This document shows, one piece after another, positions 47,993 through 60,204 of a stretch of DNA of 64,000 bases. How positions within the stretch are numbered: the first letter of the stretch is position 1; each line of letters begins with the position of its first letter. Under the pieces are notes generated by a model. The model saw only the letters and a list, made by a program, of their open reading frames with translations, was not told the DNA's origin and did not search any database. Where the stretch lies: contig JASEVX010000111.1 of NCBI GenBank assembly GCA_031761405.1, forward strand, positions 255,501 through 319,500. The letters are read 5' to 3'. A program made the position numbers and the translations under genes. This DNA comes from Serripes groenlandicus (Eukaryota; Mollusca; Bivalvia; Cardiida; Cardiidae).

Positions 47993-48131
47993 TTGTCAAA
48001 AAAGTGGAAAACATTGTGGCAAAAGGATAAATTGCACGTTTTGTGCAATTTCTTCTTTTGACAGTATGTTTTCAAAAAGCAGTCTGCTGCAGAGGCATCA
48101 GAAAGCGTCTATATTAGGGAAAGGGTTAACA
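47993..48131. mobile_element. piggyBac-like MITE, half copy
   Basis: GTGGAAAACATTGTGGCAAA through GCATCAGAAAGCGTCTATAT and AGGGAAAGGGTTAA. The left end is missing. Confidence 0.55.
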
Positions 48132-48558
48132 CTCTAGATACTGCATTTTTAGCTTGAGCATGTTGAAACTTTATCAGATGTTTTTTCTTGGTGATATCTA
48201 GGTCAAGTTCTAACATGGGTCATGTTGGGTCAATAGGTCAAATTGAGGGAAAATCTTGTTAACACTCTAGAGCCAACATCCACCGCATTTCAGTACTTTC
48301 AGTACTTTGATTTCATAATACAGTGTATCTGATTTTTCTTTGCCAAACAAATAATATCCAATTCAAATGCTCGTTTCCAAGTCAGTTGTTTAACACTTTC
48401 AAACTTCAGCAGACAACTCTTGAAAATGTAGACCTTGTTGCCAAAATAAAGATTGCTCATACCTCAAGAGATTCTCCATATTTTTGTGTCAAAAATTTAA
48501 AAGTCGTCTGGTTCAGATTTATTGTATGAAATAAAGGATGAAAATGTGTTCTTTGCAG

Positions 48559-48802
48559 CTTGCTGGCCTTTCCCAAAACCTGGATAAAGTGGCCATCGAC
48601 ACAATTCATGGGCTGGTGGATGATGGTATCACAAACCCTGAAGAAGTAAAAAGACATTTAAAAATCCATGTCAAAGGCCTTAGGGGAGGTTGGAGAGGGG
48701 AGTCGAAGGTTTTTTCCAACAGTGAAAACAATAAGGAATCATATGTCTATACATCAGCATACCAACCTAAAAACTGATGACCAAGGCAATTTAAAGAAAC
48801 TG
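48559..48802 (+). pseudogene. SWIM/MULE gene, frameshifted exon 4
   Basis: 244 nt (3n+1) between two phase-0 splice sites. The first part reads LAGLSQNLDKVAIDTIHGLV and EEVKRHLKIHVKG; the last part, RRFFPTVKTIRNHMSIHQHT and DDQGNLKKL, lies in another frame. The shift falls near 48660-48700, most simply one extra G in the GGGG run near 48681. Confidence 0.7.
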
Positions 48803-49407
48803 GTGAGTGTTTGTTTTAACCGAGTATGCTTTACATTTGATGTGAGTAAAGCTTTTATTATTTTGAAATTATTATGTCTCACATTCTTCATGCAATATTC
48901 AGGAAAAATCACCAGAACACCCATCACAATCCAATCCCAGTCAGTGTTTGAAACTGGGTAATTTATGGTCCAAAACTAGGGCACTAGTTAAGATTGATAA
49001 AAAAACATATATATTAGATGCTACATTTTCATGCAATATTTATTTAAATTCATCTTAATCAAGACTGCTTGATATTTTTGAATAAGGAAAAAGACTATTT
49101 CATCAGCTCTTTGATTATTGTCAGTAGCACAAGTTTAAACATTGTCTTGTTTCCGGTTTGAAATGGCTTTGCGTGTATAATGTTGTACATTTTGACATGT
49201 TTGTCTGTTGGAGGCTTATTTATGGTCAATAATCTTAAGTATTCGTTATTTGATTTGTTTGATGTATGACACCAATATTGAGCACAATTAGTGATCTTGT
49301 CACAACTAGTAAACATGAGGCTTCATTGAAGTTCATGATAACTGCAATGTTGCAGCATGATGGTATCCGTGTCTTTCAAGACATTTCAACTGGGTTTTTT
49401 CCTGTAG

Positions 49408-49488
49408 TTACATGAGTGGCAAGATAAACATCCTGATGACCTTGTGTTTTTCCGAGGAAAAGGAATCACTGAAAAAGGTGAAAGTGAG
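49408..49488 (+). CDS. SWIM/MULE gene, exon 5
   Basis: 81 nt, phase 0 at both ends, donor GAG|GTAGGT. Encodes LHEWQDKHPDDLVFFRGKG, the usual lead-in to the transposase domain. Confidence 0.7.
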
Positions 49489-50735
49489 GTAGGTAAAGCT
49501 GTTGAAAATATTGTCTATTTGTTAATTTCATAACCAAAACAGTTTGCAAAAATATGCATATCATCCAGTTTTCCTGCATGCTCAAGTTCAATTATGAACC
49601 TTATTTTATACTTATGATAAACATGTTGGTGATCCAGATCTATTGTTTTGCATGCTGTTTCATGTTGATTTTATTTACATTTATAAGTCTAGAACGGAAG
49701 TAATAGTTTTTAGCTCCACTGCCTGAAATGCCAGTCGAGCTTATGTCTGGCGAAAAATCCAAGTGATGGACCCAAAAACCCGTTTAATATGTTGAAGTAC
49801 TTTATTTATGGAATATGTGTGCAGAATTTGAAATAGCAATATTTTCCATGATTAATTCATACTTTACTTTATTGAAACTTTTCAGTTTGTTTTTAAACTG
49901 AGACCACAGACTTACCATGTCCATGTAAGGTTGATTACTCAATCATAACACAGTTCCTGGATCATCACATTTTATTCTTGTTGGAATCCTGTAAAGAGCG
50001 AAAACATTTTAGATATGCATTTCCACATCAAGCTAATGTTTGACACTATATGACAACTGAAGTGAAAAAAGTAAACTAAGAAGTCAGTATTATTAATACA
50101 TAATTTTAATGGAATAAGGTGACATTTACTACTAAAATGTAAAGTGTAAATGGTAGATCATAGCCAAGCAAAATCTATATGCTTAGGTCTGTTCCAATAA
50201 AAAATGTCTAGCGGGAGGGGGGAGGGAACGACAACAAACTATTTTTATTTGTTGGTGGGTTGTATTTTTTAATTAAAATTTTCTTGGTAGTGGCCAAAAG
50301 ATGTATTTAAATATATGTGGTTGTTTAAAAGAAATAAAAACTTAATAAATAAATTCGTCGGGAATTCAATGTACTCGAGATTTGAAGAAAATTATAATAT
50401 CAAATGTATATGACATTTCATTTGGAATAGACTCCTAACCAAATCACAAGTGATCACACTATGAGGCATTCAAATATATAAGCCTTTTGATGCACTAACA
50501 GAAATAAAATCCATTTTAATATGAGTACTTTAGGTTATTTAGTCATGAGGGATATTATTATACTTAAGTAGTTAAAGGGAGGTAATTAAACAACACATTT
50601 GGCAACATTTTAATTAAAATTTTATAAGTTGTACCCTCAAAATTGCTGGTCATTCCTCCCACCCCATACCTTTTTCCTGGAACAGCCCTAAGAGAGAATC
50701 ACAAACAGTTACCTGTATACTTATATTTTCAACAG

Positions 50736-51036
50736 TTTCTTCTGGTCTATCAAGCCTCGTGGATGAAGAGACTGCTCATCAGGTATGGGAATGATATGAC
50801 CATGCTTGATGCCACATACAGAACCTCAAGATATGCGTTACCATTGTATTGTCTGGCTGTACGAACAAATGTGGATCATCAGGTAGTTGGTATCTTTATC
50901 CCAGAGAGGGAAACAACTCACAGTATAATAGAAGCCCTGACAGTTATTGTACATGCCAATCCGGAATGGTCCCCTCTCTTTTATGTCACAGACATGGACG
51001 AGAGGGAAATGAGTGCTATGGCTCATCTATTTCCTG
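50736..51036 (+). CDS. SWIM/MULE gene, DDE exon
   Basis: 301 nt, acceptor TTTTCAACAG, donor G|GTAAGA. Encodes a MULE-like catalytic half: YGNDMTMLDATYRTSRYALP with the first Asp, HQVVGIFIPERETTHSI, and PLFYVTDMDEREMSAM with the second Asp, ending HLFP. The frame is intact. Confidence 0.8.
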
Positions 51037-51474
51037 GTAAGAATAATTAAAATAGTCTGTTATAACCTCATATTAATATGTACGATATTTGAAAAGAGAC
51101 TGACACAGAGACCAACTTACTTGAATAGGTATCAAATCCTTGGTAATTGATCGAGAATTGAACCTATTTCAATTGAAAGCTATTTAAAGGTCGAAATTGA
51201 GTTTGGATGCCTTCCTCTGTCCACTATTACTTATGAATGGATATGCAGAAATATATATTTTTTTTGGAAACATGAATCTACTATAATATTTTTAATAGTT
51301 TTTAGACAGAGAAATGTTTGTTAAATTATGATTACTCCTAATTGTGAAATGTGGGTCCCTATTAGCAATTAAATTTTCTGTTTACTTGTTTTTCTGTTAA
51401 CACTTTCCTTGTGATGAAATAATTCAATGTGAAACAAATTGCCAAAAACTTAAAGTGCGTTATATTTGATATGC

Positions 51475-52060
51475 AATTTTCCCTATTTCTGATGCCATCT
51501 TTCTGACCTGTTTTTCAACCAACCAATATGGCTTGAACAGTTATTGTAGACGGTCACTCTAGGAAATGTTATCAAATTATCTTGGAAAAGGACAAGCAGA
51601 ATTTGAAGGAGATGAATGTTAAAGTTTGGGCATTTTTCTCACTTTGTGTGATATGCCGCAGTAACCGAAGTTCTACATAGAATGTGTATGTCTTTGAACA
51701 ATTTTGAAAGAGGACCAACAAAGTAACATTCCTGTAAAATCAAGTTGTTATTTGTCCAGTGGAATTGTAGAAATTGTCCTTTGGAGCTTAAAGATAATAT
51801 TTTACCCCTTTTGTGTAAAAAATGGAATCTTGTGTATTTTTTTCATTTTGTCCCTTTTCTGATGCAGCCTGGCTGCAATGTTTTTCAGGGTGAGTAGTAT
51901 AGCTAAAAATGAATGTTCCTTGATATTTCTCCAATAATTTGGGTTGTTATTGGTATAGTGGATTAGATAATTTTGTTTGAATAAAAAGGTTTATGATGGA
52001 CGCATATGGTTATCAGAATAGATCACTTTGAGCCTTCTGCGGCCCAGGTGAACTTAAGCA
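51475..52060 (+). mobile_element. strongly decayed H1b-type element
   Basis: GATGCCATCTTTCTGACCTG, TTTTTCAACCAACCAATATG and a 3' end remnant GATCACTTTGAGCCTTCTGC + CCAGGTGAAC. It fills the intron where the missing SWIM/MULE exon is expected. Confidence 0.5.
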
Positions 52061-52149
52061 TTATAAGCAAACTAAGTGTATGACATTATTCTTTTGCAGT
52101 GTTATATGAAAATGTTGAAATAGTTTCAAAAATTCCAGGACAAATTTAA

Positions 52150-53580
52150 CTAGAAATATCACTGAAGATGATAAATACCCCCAAAACAGCACCTTGACTC
52201 AAAATATGGTTTACGACCGACCAACAAAAGGGCCATAACTCTGTAAACAAGAAAAAGTAACAAAGGGCAATAACTCTGTATTTAGATTAAATAGAGTTAT
52301 GGTTTCTGTACACTGCACTTTCTCTCAATGTGTTGTATCATCCTATGAAGTTTTATTAAATTCCAACAATTAGTTTTAAAGTTATGCTCCGGACAAGACT
52401 CTACGAATATGAAAAAGTAACAAACGGCAATAACTCTGTCATTATGTAAAGTAGAGTTATGTTTCTTGTACACTGCACTTCCTCTGATTATGCTCTACCA
52501 TTATATGTAGTTTTATTAGATTCCATCTATTAGTTATTAAGTAATTCTACGGACAAGAAAAAGTAACAAAGGGCAATAACTCTGTATTTAGATCAAATAG
52601 AGTTATGGTTCCTGTACACCGCACTTCCTCTCAATGTGTTGTATCATCCTATGAAGTTTAATTAAATTCCAACAATTTGTTTTAAAGTTATGCTCTGGAC
52701 AAGACTCTACAAATAAGAAAAAGTAACAAAGGGCAATAACTCTGTAATTATGTAAATTAGAGTTATGGTTCTTGTACACTGCACTTCCTCTGATTATGCT
52801 CTACCATTGTATGCAGTTTTATTAGATTCCATCTGTTAGTTATTAAGTAATTCTCCGGACAAGAAAAAGTAACAAAGGGCAATAACTCGGTATTTAGATT
52901 AAATAGAGTTATGGTTCCTGTACACTGCACTTCCTCTCAATGTGTGGTATCATCCTATGAAGTTTTAATAAATTCCAAGAATCAGTTTTAAAGTTATGCT
53001 CTGGACAAGACTCTACGAATAAGAAAAAGTAACAAAGGGCAGTAACTCTGTAATTATGTAAATTAGAGTTATGGTTCTTGTACACTGCACTTCCTCTGAT
53101 TATGCTCTACCATTGTATGCAGTTTTATTAGATTCCATCTGTTAGTTATTAAGTAATTCTCCGGACAAGAAAAAGTAACAAAGGGCAATAACTCTTTATT
53201 TAGATTAAATAGAGTTATGGTTCCTATACACTGCACTTCCTCTCAATGTGTTGTATCATCCTATGAAGTTTTATTAAATTCCAACAATTAGTTTTAAAGT
53301 TATGCTCCGGACAAGACTCTACGAATAAGAAAAAGTAACAAAGGGCAATAACTTTGTATTTAGATAAAATAGAGTTATGGTTCCTGTACACCGCACTTCC
53401 TCTCAATGTGTTGTATCATCCTATGAAGTTTCGTTCAAATCCTATGTTGCATTGTTAAGATATGGTCCGGACAAAATATGGCTTCCGACCGACCGACCGA
53501 CCGACCGACCGACATACCGACCGACCGACACAGTGACTCCTATATACCCCCCCAAAACTTTGTTTTTTGGGGGTATAATA
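52150..53580 (+). mobile_element. H3 element with exact dimeric array
   Basis: Begins CTAGAAATATCACTGAAGAT. GAAAAAGTAA recurs at 52251, 52411, 52557, 52717, 52863, 53023, 53169 and 53329, i.e. spacings of 160, 146, 160, 146, 160, 146, 160. Then a GACC tract (about 53488-53529) and the 3' end GTGACTCCTATATACCCCCC ... GGGGGTATAATA hairpin. Confidence 0.8.
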
Positions 53581-53705
53581 ACTATCAACTGTACATGTTT
53601 TTACGTCAATGTTTAATATTAATAACACATGCTGTTGTGAATACTCTTTCCTTACATACATTTTAATATGCAAGAGGAATCCTTTGCGATTTCCATGTTA
53701 TGCAG

Positions 53706-53897
53706 GCATGGAAGAGGTGGCTTAACCGGAAAAAAAATGGAATTAAAGAGGAAAAAGAGACGTTGGCAGTACTACGTCAATTGAGAATGTCTGCAACAGT
53801 TACGGAGTTCAACAACAATCTATCAGATTTGAGAAAATCCTCTTTATTCCCTCCTATAAGAAGTTATTTGGAGAAAGTGTGGTTGCCACAAAAAGAG
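53706..53897 (+). CDS. SWIM/MULE gene, AWKRWL exon
   Basis: 192 nt, phase 0 at both ends. Starts AWKRWLNRKKNGIKEEKE and ends RSYLEKVWLPQKE, the helical region between the second Asp and the catalytic Glu in this family. It lies directly after an H3 repeat. Confidence 0.7.
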
Positions 53898-54035
53898 GTA
53901 AAACTTTTGCAAATCTTGCAACAGCATTTTTAGGTCCCCTTAGCAAAAGGTTTTGATAAGCTCATGTGATCACAATATGGCAATCTTTACCCAACACTAA
54001 AATGGAATTTACCTTGGATGGTCCCATTAATAAAA

Positions 54036-54696
54036 CAAGAGGGCCATGATGGCCCTGGATCACTCACCTGATTTTTTTTTTTCAATTTAACTATATAAGC
54101 CCCGCCCCCTGGCGGCCATAGTTTCCGACCAATCAACTTGGCTTGAAGGAATCTGATAGAGGGTCACCCTAGGAACATTTCTACAAAATTATTTGAAAAT
54201 CGGCCTGACACTTTCGGAGAAGAAGATTTTTTAAGTTTTCACTATAGCCATATAAGGCAAAATAGCCCCGCCCCCCCCTGGCGGCCATGTTTTTCGACCA
54301 ATCAACAGGGCTTGAAGGAATCTGATAGAGGGTCACACTAGGAACATTTCTACAAAATTATTTAAAAATCAGCCTGACACTTTCGGAGAAGAAGATTTTT
54401 TAAGTTTTCACTATAGCCATATAAGGCAAAATAGCCCCCCCCCCCTGGTGGCCATGTTTTTTTACCAATCAACATGGATTGAAGGAATCTGAAAGTGGGT
54501 CACTTAAGGAACATTTCTACAAAATTATTTGAAAATTGGCCGACACTTTCGGAGAAGAAGATTTTTTAAGTTTTCACTATAGCCATATAAGGCAAAATAG
54601 CCCACTGGTTACTGAGGAGAAGAAGTTGACGCACGACGGACGACGGACAAAAGGCGATCACAATAACTCGCCTTTAGCAAAGCTCAGGTGATCTAA
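54036..54696 (+). mobile_element. short H1 element
   Basis: 5' CAAGAGGGCCATGATGGCCC, four cores, then a jump from core directly to CCCACTGGTTACTGAGGAGA, so most of the 3' unique part is deleted. Ends GCTCAGGTGATCTAA. Confidence 0.7.
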
Positions 54697-54876
54697 AAAT
54701 CATAGCTTTAAATTATAAACATAATTCATACTGCTGTGCATGCGAAAAATGGAAAAATGCCCAAAATAGTTTTTTCCCAAGAAATAAAATGGCACAATGT
54801 TTCCAACTTGTATATGTACAATAAATCATATAAATAACATGGAAAGAGTTATATGCCTTGTTTTATTCTAAATTAG

Positions 54877-55106
54877 TTAACCTTTTCCCTCATACGACAA
54901 TTCTGCAGCAGACGACTTTGAACATATTTTGTCAAAAATAGAAAATCTCTATAATTGAATGAATAACCTATGACTAAAAGTGGAAAACATTGTGGCAAAG
55001 GGGTAAATTTCTTGTTTTGAGCAATTTCTTCTTGTGTCATTATGTTTTCAAAAAAACTGTCTGCTGCAGAGGCATCAGAAAGCGTCTATATGAGGGAAAG
55101 GGTTAA
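54877..55106. mobile_element. piggyBac-like MITE, intact, inverted relative to 19756
   Basis: TTAA at 54877-54880 and 55103-55106; 230 bp, the same length as the 19756 copy. The interior is in the opposite order (GCAGCAGACGACTTTGAACA first, GCATCAGAAAGCGTCTATAT last). Confidence 0.7.
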
Positions 55107-55136
55107 TATCTGCCTTAAATCAATGATTTTTCTCTA

Positions 55137-56304
55137 CCGTATATCCCCGGCCATAAGTCGAGTTTTTGAGACTCAAATTTTGGTGTTGAAGTAGGGACTC
55201 GACTTATGGCTGAATGACAAAGTCAAATTAAGAAAAAAAGAGAATTTCGGAGAAGTTTTGGGGGAAAATATTAGGTTGGGTAAAAATCCTAGATTGTTTT
55301 GTGTTGGAATATAAAGTTACTTTTTTACGAACATTGATTTTTATAATTATAAAAATCTTACCATCTTATAATTAAAAGTAATCCAAATTTCACAAATTGT
55401 AGGTTTCTTTATTTCTAAAGACATGTTTAATTCTTGTTTTTATTTCACAGTTTGTGTAAACATCAAAGACACGAATTCGCGACTGCAACGGACACGTGGT
55501 CTAACGAGGCCAATCAAAATTATTATTTGTCTGAGTAGATAGCTTACAATAAAGCGATAATTAAATGCCTTCACACTTCCATATATTTATGTCTTTATGA
55601 GTTTTCATGTTTCCCCCCAATCCCGTGTTTGTGTTATTTATTTAGTCCACTTTATTCCCGTGTTTGGTTAAACAATCATTAATAATCAACAAAGTTTACT
55701 TTCAGTTAACAAATTACAACGACGTAATTAATGTCAAAATCAATTATATATCGTGACGAATTACTGCATAAATGTAGTGTAAAACACAAGATTATTTGAT
55801 ATTGGCCTAAGCGGTTAACTTTTAAACTGCTTTCCAATTTCATCGACCGTATCTAGGGTGGTTGCTAACGCATGACGTAATCTGCACCTGTCCCCTGTGT
55901 AGAATGTAGGACAGCGTGTCGTGTATTGGAATCTGACTTTACAATTATAAGTTAAATATGACTGGATTATATGAAGTGTTCTTTACGGTTAGAATCATAA
56001 AACCTAAACTTAATCATATTTTTAACAAAAGTTGCAATATGGGATGTGAAATTTAAAGAAATAAATACTATTTTCTTTAATGAAAAAAAAACACATTTAT
56101 TTCAGTAACGTATTCCACTTCTTTTATGGCAACTTTTGTTAAAAAAATGGTAAAAATTTAATATTTCATGATAGCACTGGTCCGAAATTTTTAAAAAGTC
56201 GACCCTCGACTTATGGCTGAGAGTAACCTCAAAACCACCGAAATTGGGGTCAAAATGGACCCTCGACTTATGGCCGAAGTAGACTTATGGCTGAGGATAT
56301 ACGG
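55137..56304. mobile_element. TA-flanked TIR element, 1.17 kb
   Basis: TA|CCGTATATCCCCGGCCATAA on the left and GGCTGAGGATATACGG|TA on the right. Variants of CTCGACTTATGGC occur several times near both ends and look like repeated binding sites. TA flanks suggest a Tc1/mariner/pogo-like relic; no transposase frame. Confidence 0.65.
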
Positions 56305-56508
56305 TATTTATATTTAATTTTCATGAAAATTTATCATCCAAGAAACTGTTTTTTTTGGTCAAAATCTCTATATGACTTATTTCTCATCAAATCTTCATGA
56401 AAGTATGTACATCAAATTGTGAAAAAAACTAGGCCTCTCTGTCAAAATGAACACAAATTTCAATTTTTGTAAATGGTTAACCTAGTTGGTCTAATCATAT
56501 TTAAAAAA

Positions 56509-57049
56509 CAAGAGGCCCATGAGAGCCTATGCTCTACTGGCATTGATCTGGCTTGTTTCAAAAGGAACCAATATGTCATCAATATTCAAATACCATCTAA
56601 GTTTGGTGAAGATCAGATAGTAAATGGAAGCTCCATTGTGTTCACAAGCTGTATTATAGCAATTTTGACAATTTCAAGGGCCATAATCCAGTCATGCATG
56701 GGCGGATCTGGCTGGTTTTCGAAAGGAATCGAGCTCTCATGAGTAGATCTGGCCGTTTTTTTAGAAATGAACTAAACTCTCATGGATATCTAACTACTGT
56801 ATAAGTTTGATTGAGATACAATAAAAAATAAGGACTGTATCATGTTAACAAGCTCTTTTATAGCAATTTTGACCATTTCAAGGGCCATAATCCAGTCATG
56901 CATGGGCGGATCTGGCTGGTTTTCGAAAGGAATCGAGCTCTCATGGATATCTAACTGAAGACTGTATTGTGTTAACATAAAATTGTTTACGGACGGACGG
57001 ACGAATCACCACGACATAAGCCCTTCTGGCCTTTTGCCAGTAGAGCTAA
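56509..57049 (+). mobile_element. H2 element, short copy
   Basis: 5' CAAGAGGCCCATGAGAGCCT, two and a half cores, GACGGACGGACG tract, 3' TTCTGGCCTTTTGCCAGTAG + AGCTAA. It follows a run of A's. Confidence 0.7.
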
Positions 57050-57373
57050 TAAAAAGTGGAGGGAGGGAATCTCAATTCGACGAATAAGCTTGTTCCTTAC
57101 GTTTGTATGAGGGGATCTGGAAGTTATAGGGTTTTTGTTTCAATGTCAGAACTGGTTCTCTTGCAACTGACATAATTTTCCCACCAATTTCCTGAAAAAA
57201 AATTGAAAGTATACATCGCTTGCGACTGCTCGACTAATGGTAAATTGTACTGAATCTTCGTTTCCAAAAAATGTTGGTACATGGTACATTGTGGTGTAAT
57301 TTCCAAATATAGCCTTTTTTCAAGTTTTCAATTGACGTTATTTTAAAAGCGACATTCTTGATATTCACATTCC

Positions 57374-57412
57374 TGTATACCCCCTTCAAACTACGTTTGC
57401 GGGGGTATAAAT
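57374..57412 (-). repeat. isolated H3-type 3' hairpin
   Basis: TATACCCCCTTCAAACTACG + TTTGCGGGGGTATAAATA: a terminal hairpin without element body, about 100 bases before a SWIM/MULE exon. Confidence 0.45.
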
Positions 57413-57509
57413 ATACATATGGTAGTAATTTCCCCAATGTGTATCCAGTTCAACTAATACAAAGTTACTTTATTGGATCAACCCTCTTAGTAATATCTTT
57501 ATTTTATAG

Positions 57510-57587
57510 AAATGGGCACAGTGTTTCCGGTCTGGAGTGCTCAGTGTTGGAGTCCACACTAACAATGGAATTGAGGGTCTAAATTAA
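57510..57587 (+). pseudogene. SWIM/MULE gene, exon with catalytic Glu and premature stop
   Basis: Acceptor TATTTTATAG. Encodes KWAQCFRSGVLSVGVHTNNG then IEGLN and TAA (57585-57587). In MULE-type proteins the NNGIE Glu is followed by a conserved LN+KxxKxxxL stretch; here that continuation appears one base out of frame (KYHKNKVL). Confidence 0.65.
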
Positions 57588-58601
57588 GTACCATAAAAAC
57601 AAAGTACTTGTATGGAAAGACGTTATATACATTGACGCAGATGAGTCGAATACTTCTGCAAAAATTCTTTCCAGATAAGTATAAAATGTAAAGCCTTTTA
57701 GCTATCATTGTATTTCAACAGTTCACACATTATTTGTTGTCTTATTGAATAAAAGTAACAAGTTACAGCAAAACCTAAGGAGAGAAAACCTCTTAATTGC
57801 GACTCATTTCGTCTCAGGGGGATAGAGTTATAGAGTAATGATTCCTGAAAAAGAAAATTCACAGGAGTTGAAAAGTGTCTGTCCGGGTTAGCCTGCGCGG
57901 CATGCTTAGGCTGATCCGGAACGATACTTAACGCAGAGTCCATAATGTTGGTTTTCTCACGGAAAGGTTCATTATTATTTAATTTGACAACAGAATTACA
58001 TAACATACACTATTGAAAACATAAGGACCAATTTCTCCTCTTTCTTCCAATTATATTCTATCTGCTAATTAGATTATGTGAAATAGTATTGGTCTGGCGT
58101 ATTTCAATATATTTTTACTCCAAGTTTTGAACCTTTCAGTAGCAATACAACTCTAAACCAATATTTCCGCTTCTGACCGATTTCTATATGAAGACATACT
58201 GTATTGCTATACATTTGAAATCTGGGTATGAAATTTTTACCTCGGAATTACAATTTACTGATGTCACATATATTTTAATTATCACAAGTATGAAGAGCTG
58301 TAACACTGCTACATTATATTCCTGGTTCTCTTCGTATATAGTTCCAAAATTATATCGGTTTTCAATTCAGACATTGTGAGTTTGAAACCAAGCTTAACAG
58401 TTTTTGACAAAAGTCAGGGCAACTAACATCTTTCACCAATTTATTTGATTGAAAGTGATGTGGAGTTGAAATCTTAAATTAACATTCTTAGGTGAAATGG
58501 CCGTCATGATACTAACAATATCGAGAAGATACATTGTTGCATGGAAAACAATCGTCTGCATCTTAAACTGTTAAATAATTTCTCTGTGGTCTTACTCTTA
58601 G
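57588..58601. other. intron of the SWIM/MULE gene, no exon found
   Basis: The family usually has a further coding segment here, between the NNGIE and YxxxN parts, and the phases (stop/0 to 2) also demand one. I found none. TCAGCCTAAGCATGCCGCGC-like text near 57890-57920 is an old repeat. Confidence 0.4.
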
Positions 58602-58736
58602 GTATATTGATGAAAACATGGTGATGGGAGGAAATGTTAGGACGTTTAATCCCCAAGTTCCAGAGTTTTTAAAGAAAAGACCCAGGAAATTCATTGCATA
58701 TTGTATCAAGAGAATGGAGATGTCAAAGGACTGTGG
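58602..58736 (+). CDS. SWIM/MULE gene, exon before the SWIM finger
   Basis: 135 nt, phase in 1 base and out 2 bases. Encodes YIDENMVMGGNVRTFNPQVP and FLKKRPRKFIAYCIKRM, matching the VPxFLxxRPxxF segment before the SWIM finger in this family. Confidence 0.7.
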
Positions 58737-59198
58737 GTATGTCAATATAAATATCACAATGTAGTCACATTTGCATATATATATATATATGTTCTGACTT
58801 CTATACAAATTAAGTTATATAAGGTTGGTACATGTACTATATGCATGATTTTTATATAATTTTAATATCATTTTTTGTAACCTATCTCAAGAAACAAATA
58901 TTCTACAAAGATCTTTTTTTTTTTTAACTGTCAAACTTATGTCAGGGGGTGAATTGTATTTAGTTTGTGTGATACCTTCTAGCTTCAAATGAATTGTCCT
59001 CTGTAACCAATGGTCTAATTGGGATGAAAGTTCATGGTTAGCATTCTGTCAATGTCATCTCATGGCCAACAACATTCAGGGCTGTTTTTCCTGGTTTGGC
59101 TATTGCGATTTAATGTCAGTGGAGTGATATAGGGCTTCCTTGCTTACTTCATAGCTCTAAAATGCTCTGTTGTAAAACCAAAATTATATATATTTCAG

Positions 59199-59422
59199 AC
59201 CAGTGATGACAGAAAATAATGAAATGATAGTGGGTGAACACCAGGTGTCCATTGGTGATGAACAGTTATTACCCAGATGTAGTTGTCCCGATTTTAGACA
59301 CAACATCTGGCCCTGTAAACACTTGTTTCGGGTTATAACTGAAGGAAACACAGTATATTGGAATCGGCTGTCTCCAAAGTTCAGGGCTTCCCCATATGTG
59401 AATGTTGATAACGAAGTGCTAG
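59199..59422 (+). CDS. SWIM/MULE gene, SWIM zinc-finger exon
   Basis: 224 nt, phases match the exons on both sides. Contains the SWIM signature CSCPDFRHNIWPCKHLF followed by VYWNRLSPKFRASPYVNVD. Confidence 0.8.
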
Positions 59423-59427
59423 GTATA

Positions 59428-59624
59428 TGTTTAACCCCTTTGAAAACATTGAGGCAAAAGAAGAAATTGTTCTAAAAAAGGAAATTTACCATTTGCCACA
59501 ATGTTTTTTTCAACATTTTGTATTCATTTTAAATTGATTTCCAAGAGATTTTTTAGGACTTTGACAATATGCTTTTAAAGTCGTCAGCAGGTTTGCTGTA
59601 TGTGGGAAAGGAAAGGGTTAAAGC
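59428..59624. mobile_element. piggyBac-like MITE, degraded
   Basis: TTTAACCCCTTTGAAAACAT, then GTATGTGGGAAAGGAAAGGG + TTAAA. It starts a few bases after the SWIM exon donor. Confidence 0.55.
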
Positions 59625-60204
59625 ATGACAATACATTTTTCTTGCACGATTTACTTTCAATTAGCAATAAAAGCAGGCAACACATTTATTCCATTAAACA
59701 ATTTCCTACAAATAGCTCCTAAACCCAAGAAACAATTTCAAAATAATTTCAATAATTCTTCCTAAGGTGGTCCTCACACAAGGTCGTTACCGGTAAATAA
59801 TTTCAATTCCATGTTGAATTTTGATCTGCTCATAAACAGTGCTGCTTGGGGGCGCAGCTTGTATTCATAATATGCGTATATTGAAAACTTTAAAATCTAA
59901 TTGTACAAAAGTCTGTGTTGAAATACTGTTCCTTGGGCGGTCGGTCCTCTTTCAAGATTGTTGAAATTGTCTTGCTCCATTATATGTATAGAGCAAGCAC
60001 ATTGGAAACGATTTCAGTTCTATTAATTAGGTGAGTGATATATGATCACCATGGTAAGCTTGTACTTGTATTTATCATTTTTTCAGATGTTAATATTAAA
60101 TGGCATTAAAATAAATTTGAGCAGAAGTCTTAATGGTAGATCTTATCTACTCTAAACACCATACCATAAATAAAGATCTTGCATGAATGAGGTGTAGTAA
60201 TAAA

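Noticed and set aside
50838..51040. ORFs of 62-63 codons on both strands over the DDE exon
   Set aside because: Shadows of the real plus-strand exon 50736-51036.
53377..53673. ORFs with TDRPTDRPT or SVCRSVGRSVGR repeats
   Set aside because: Direct translation of the GACC microsatellite in the H3 3' end.
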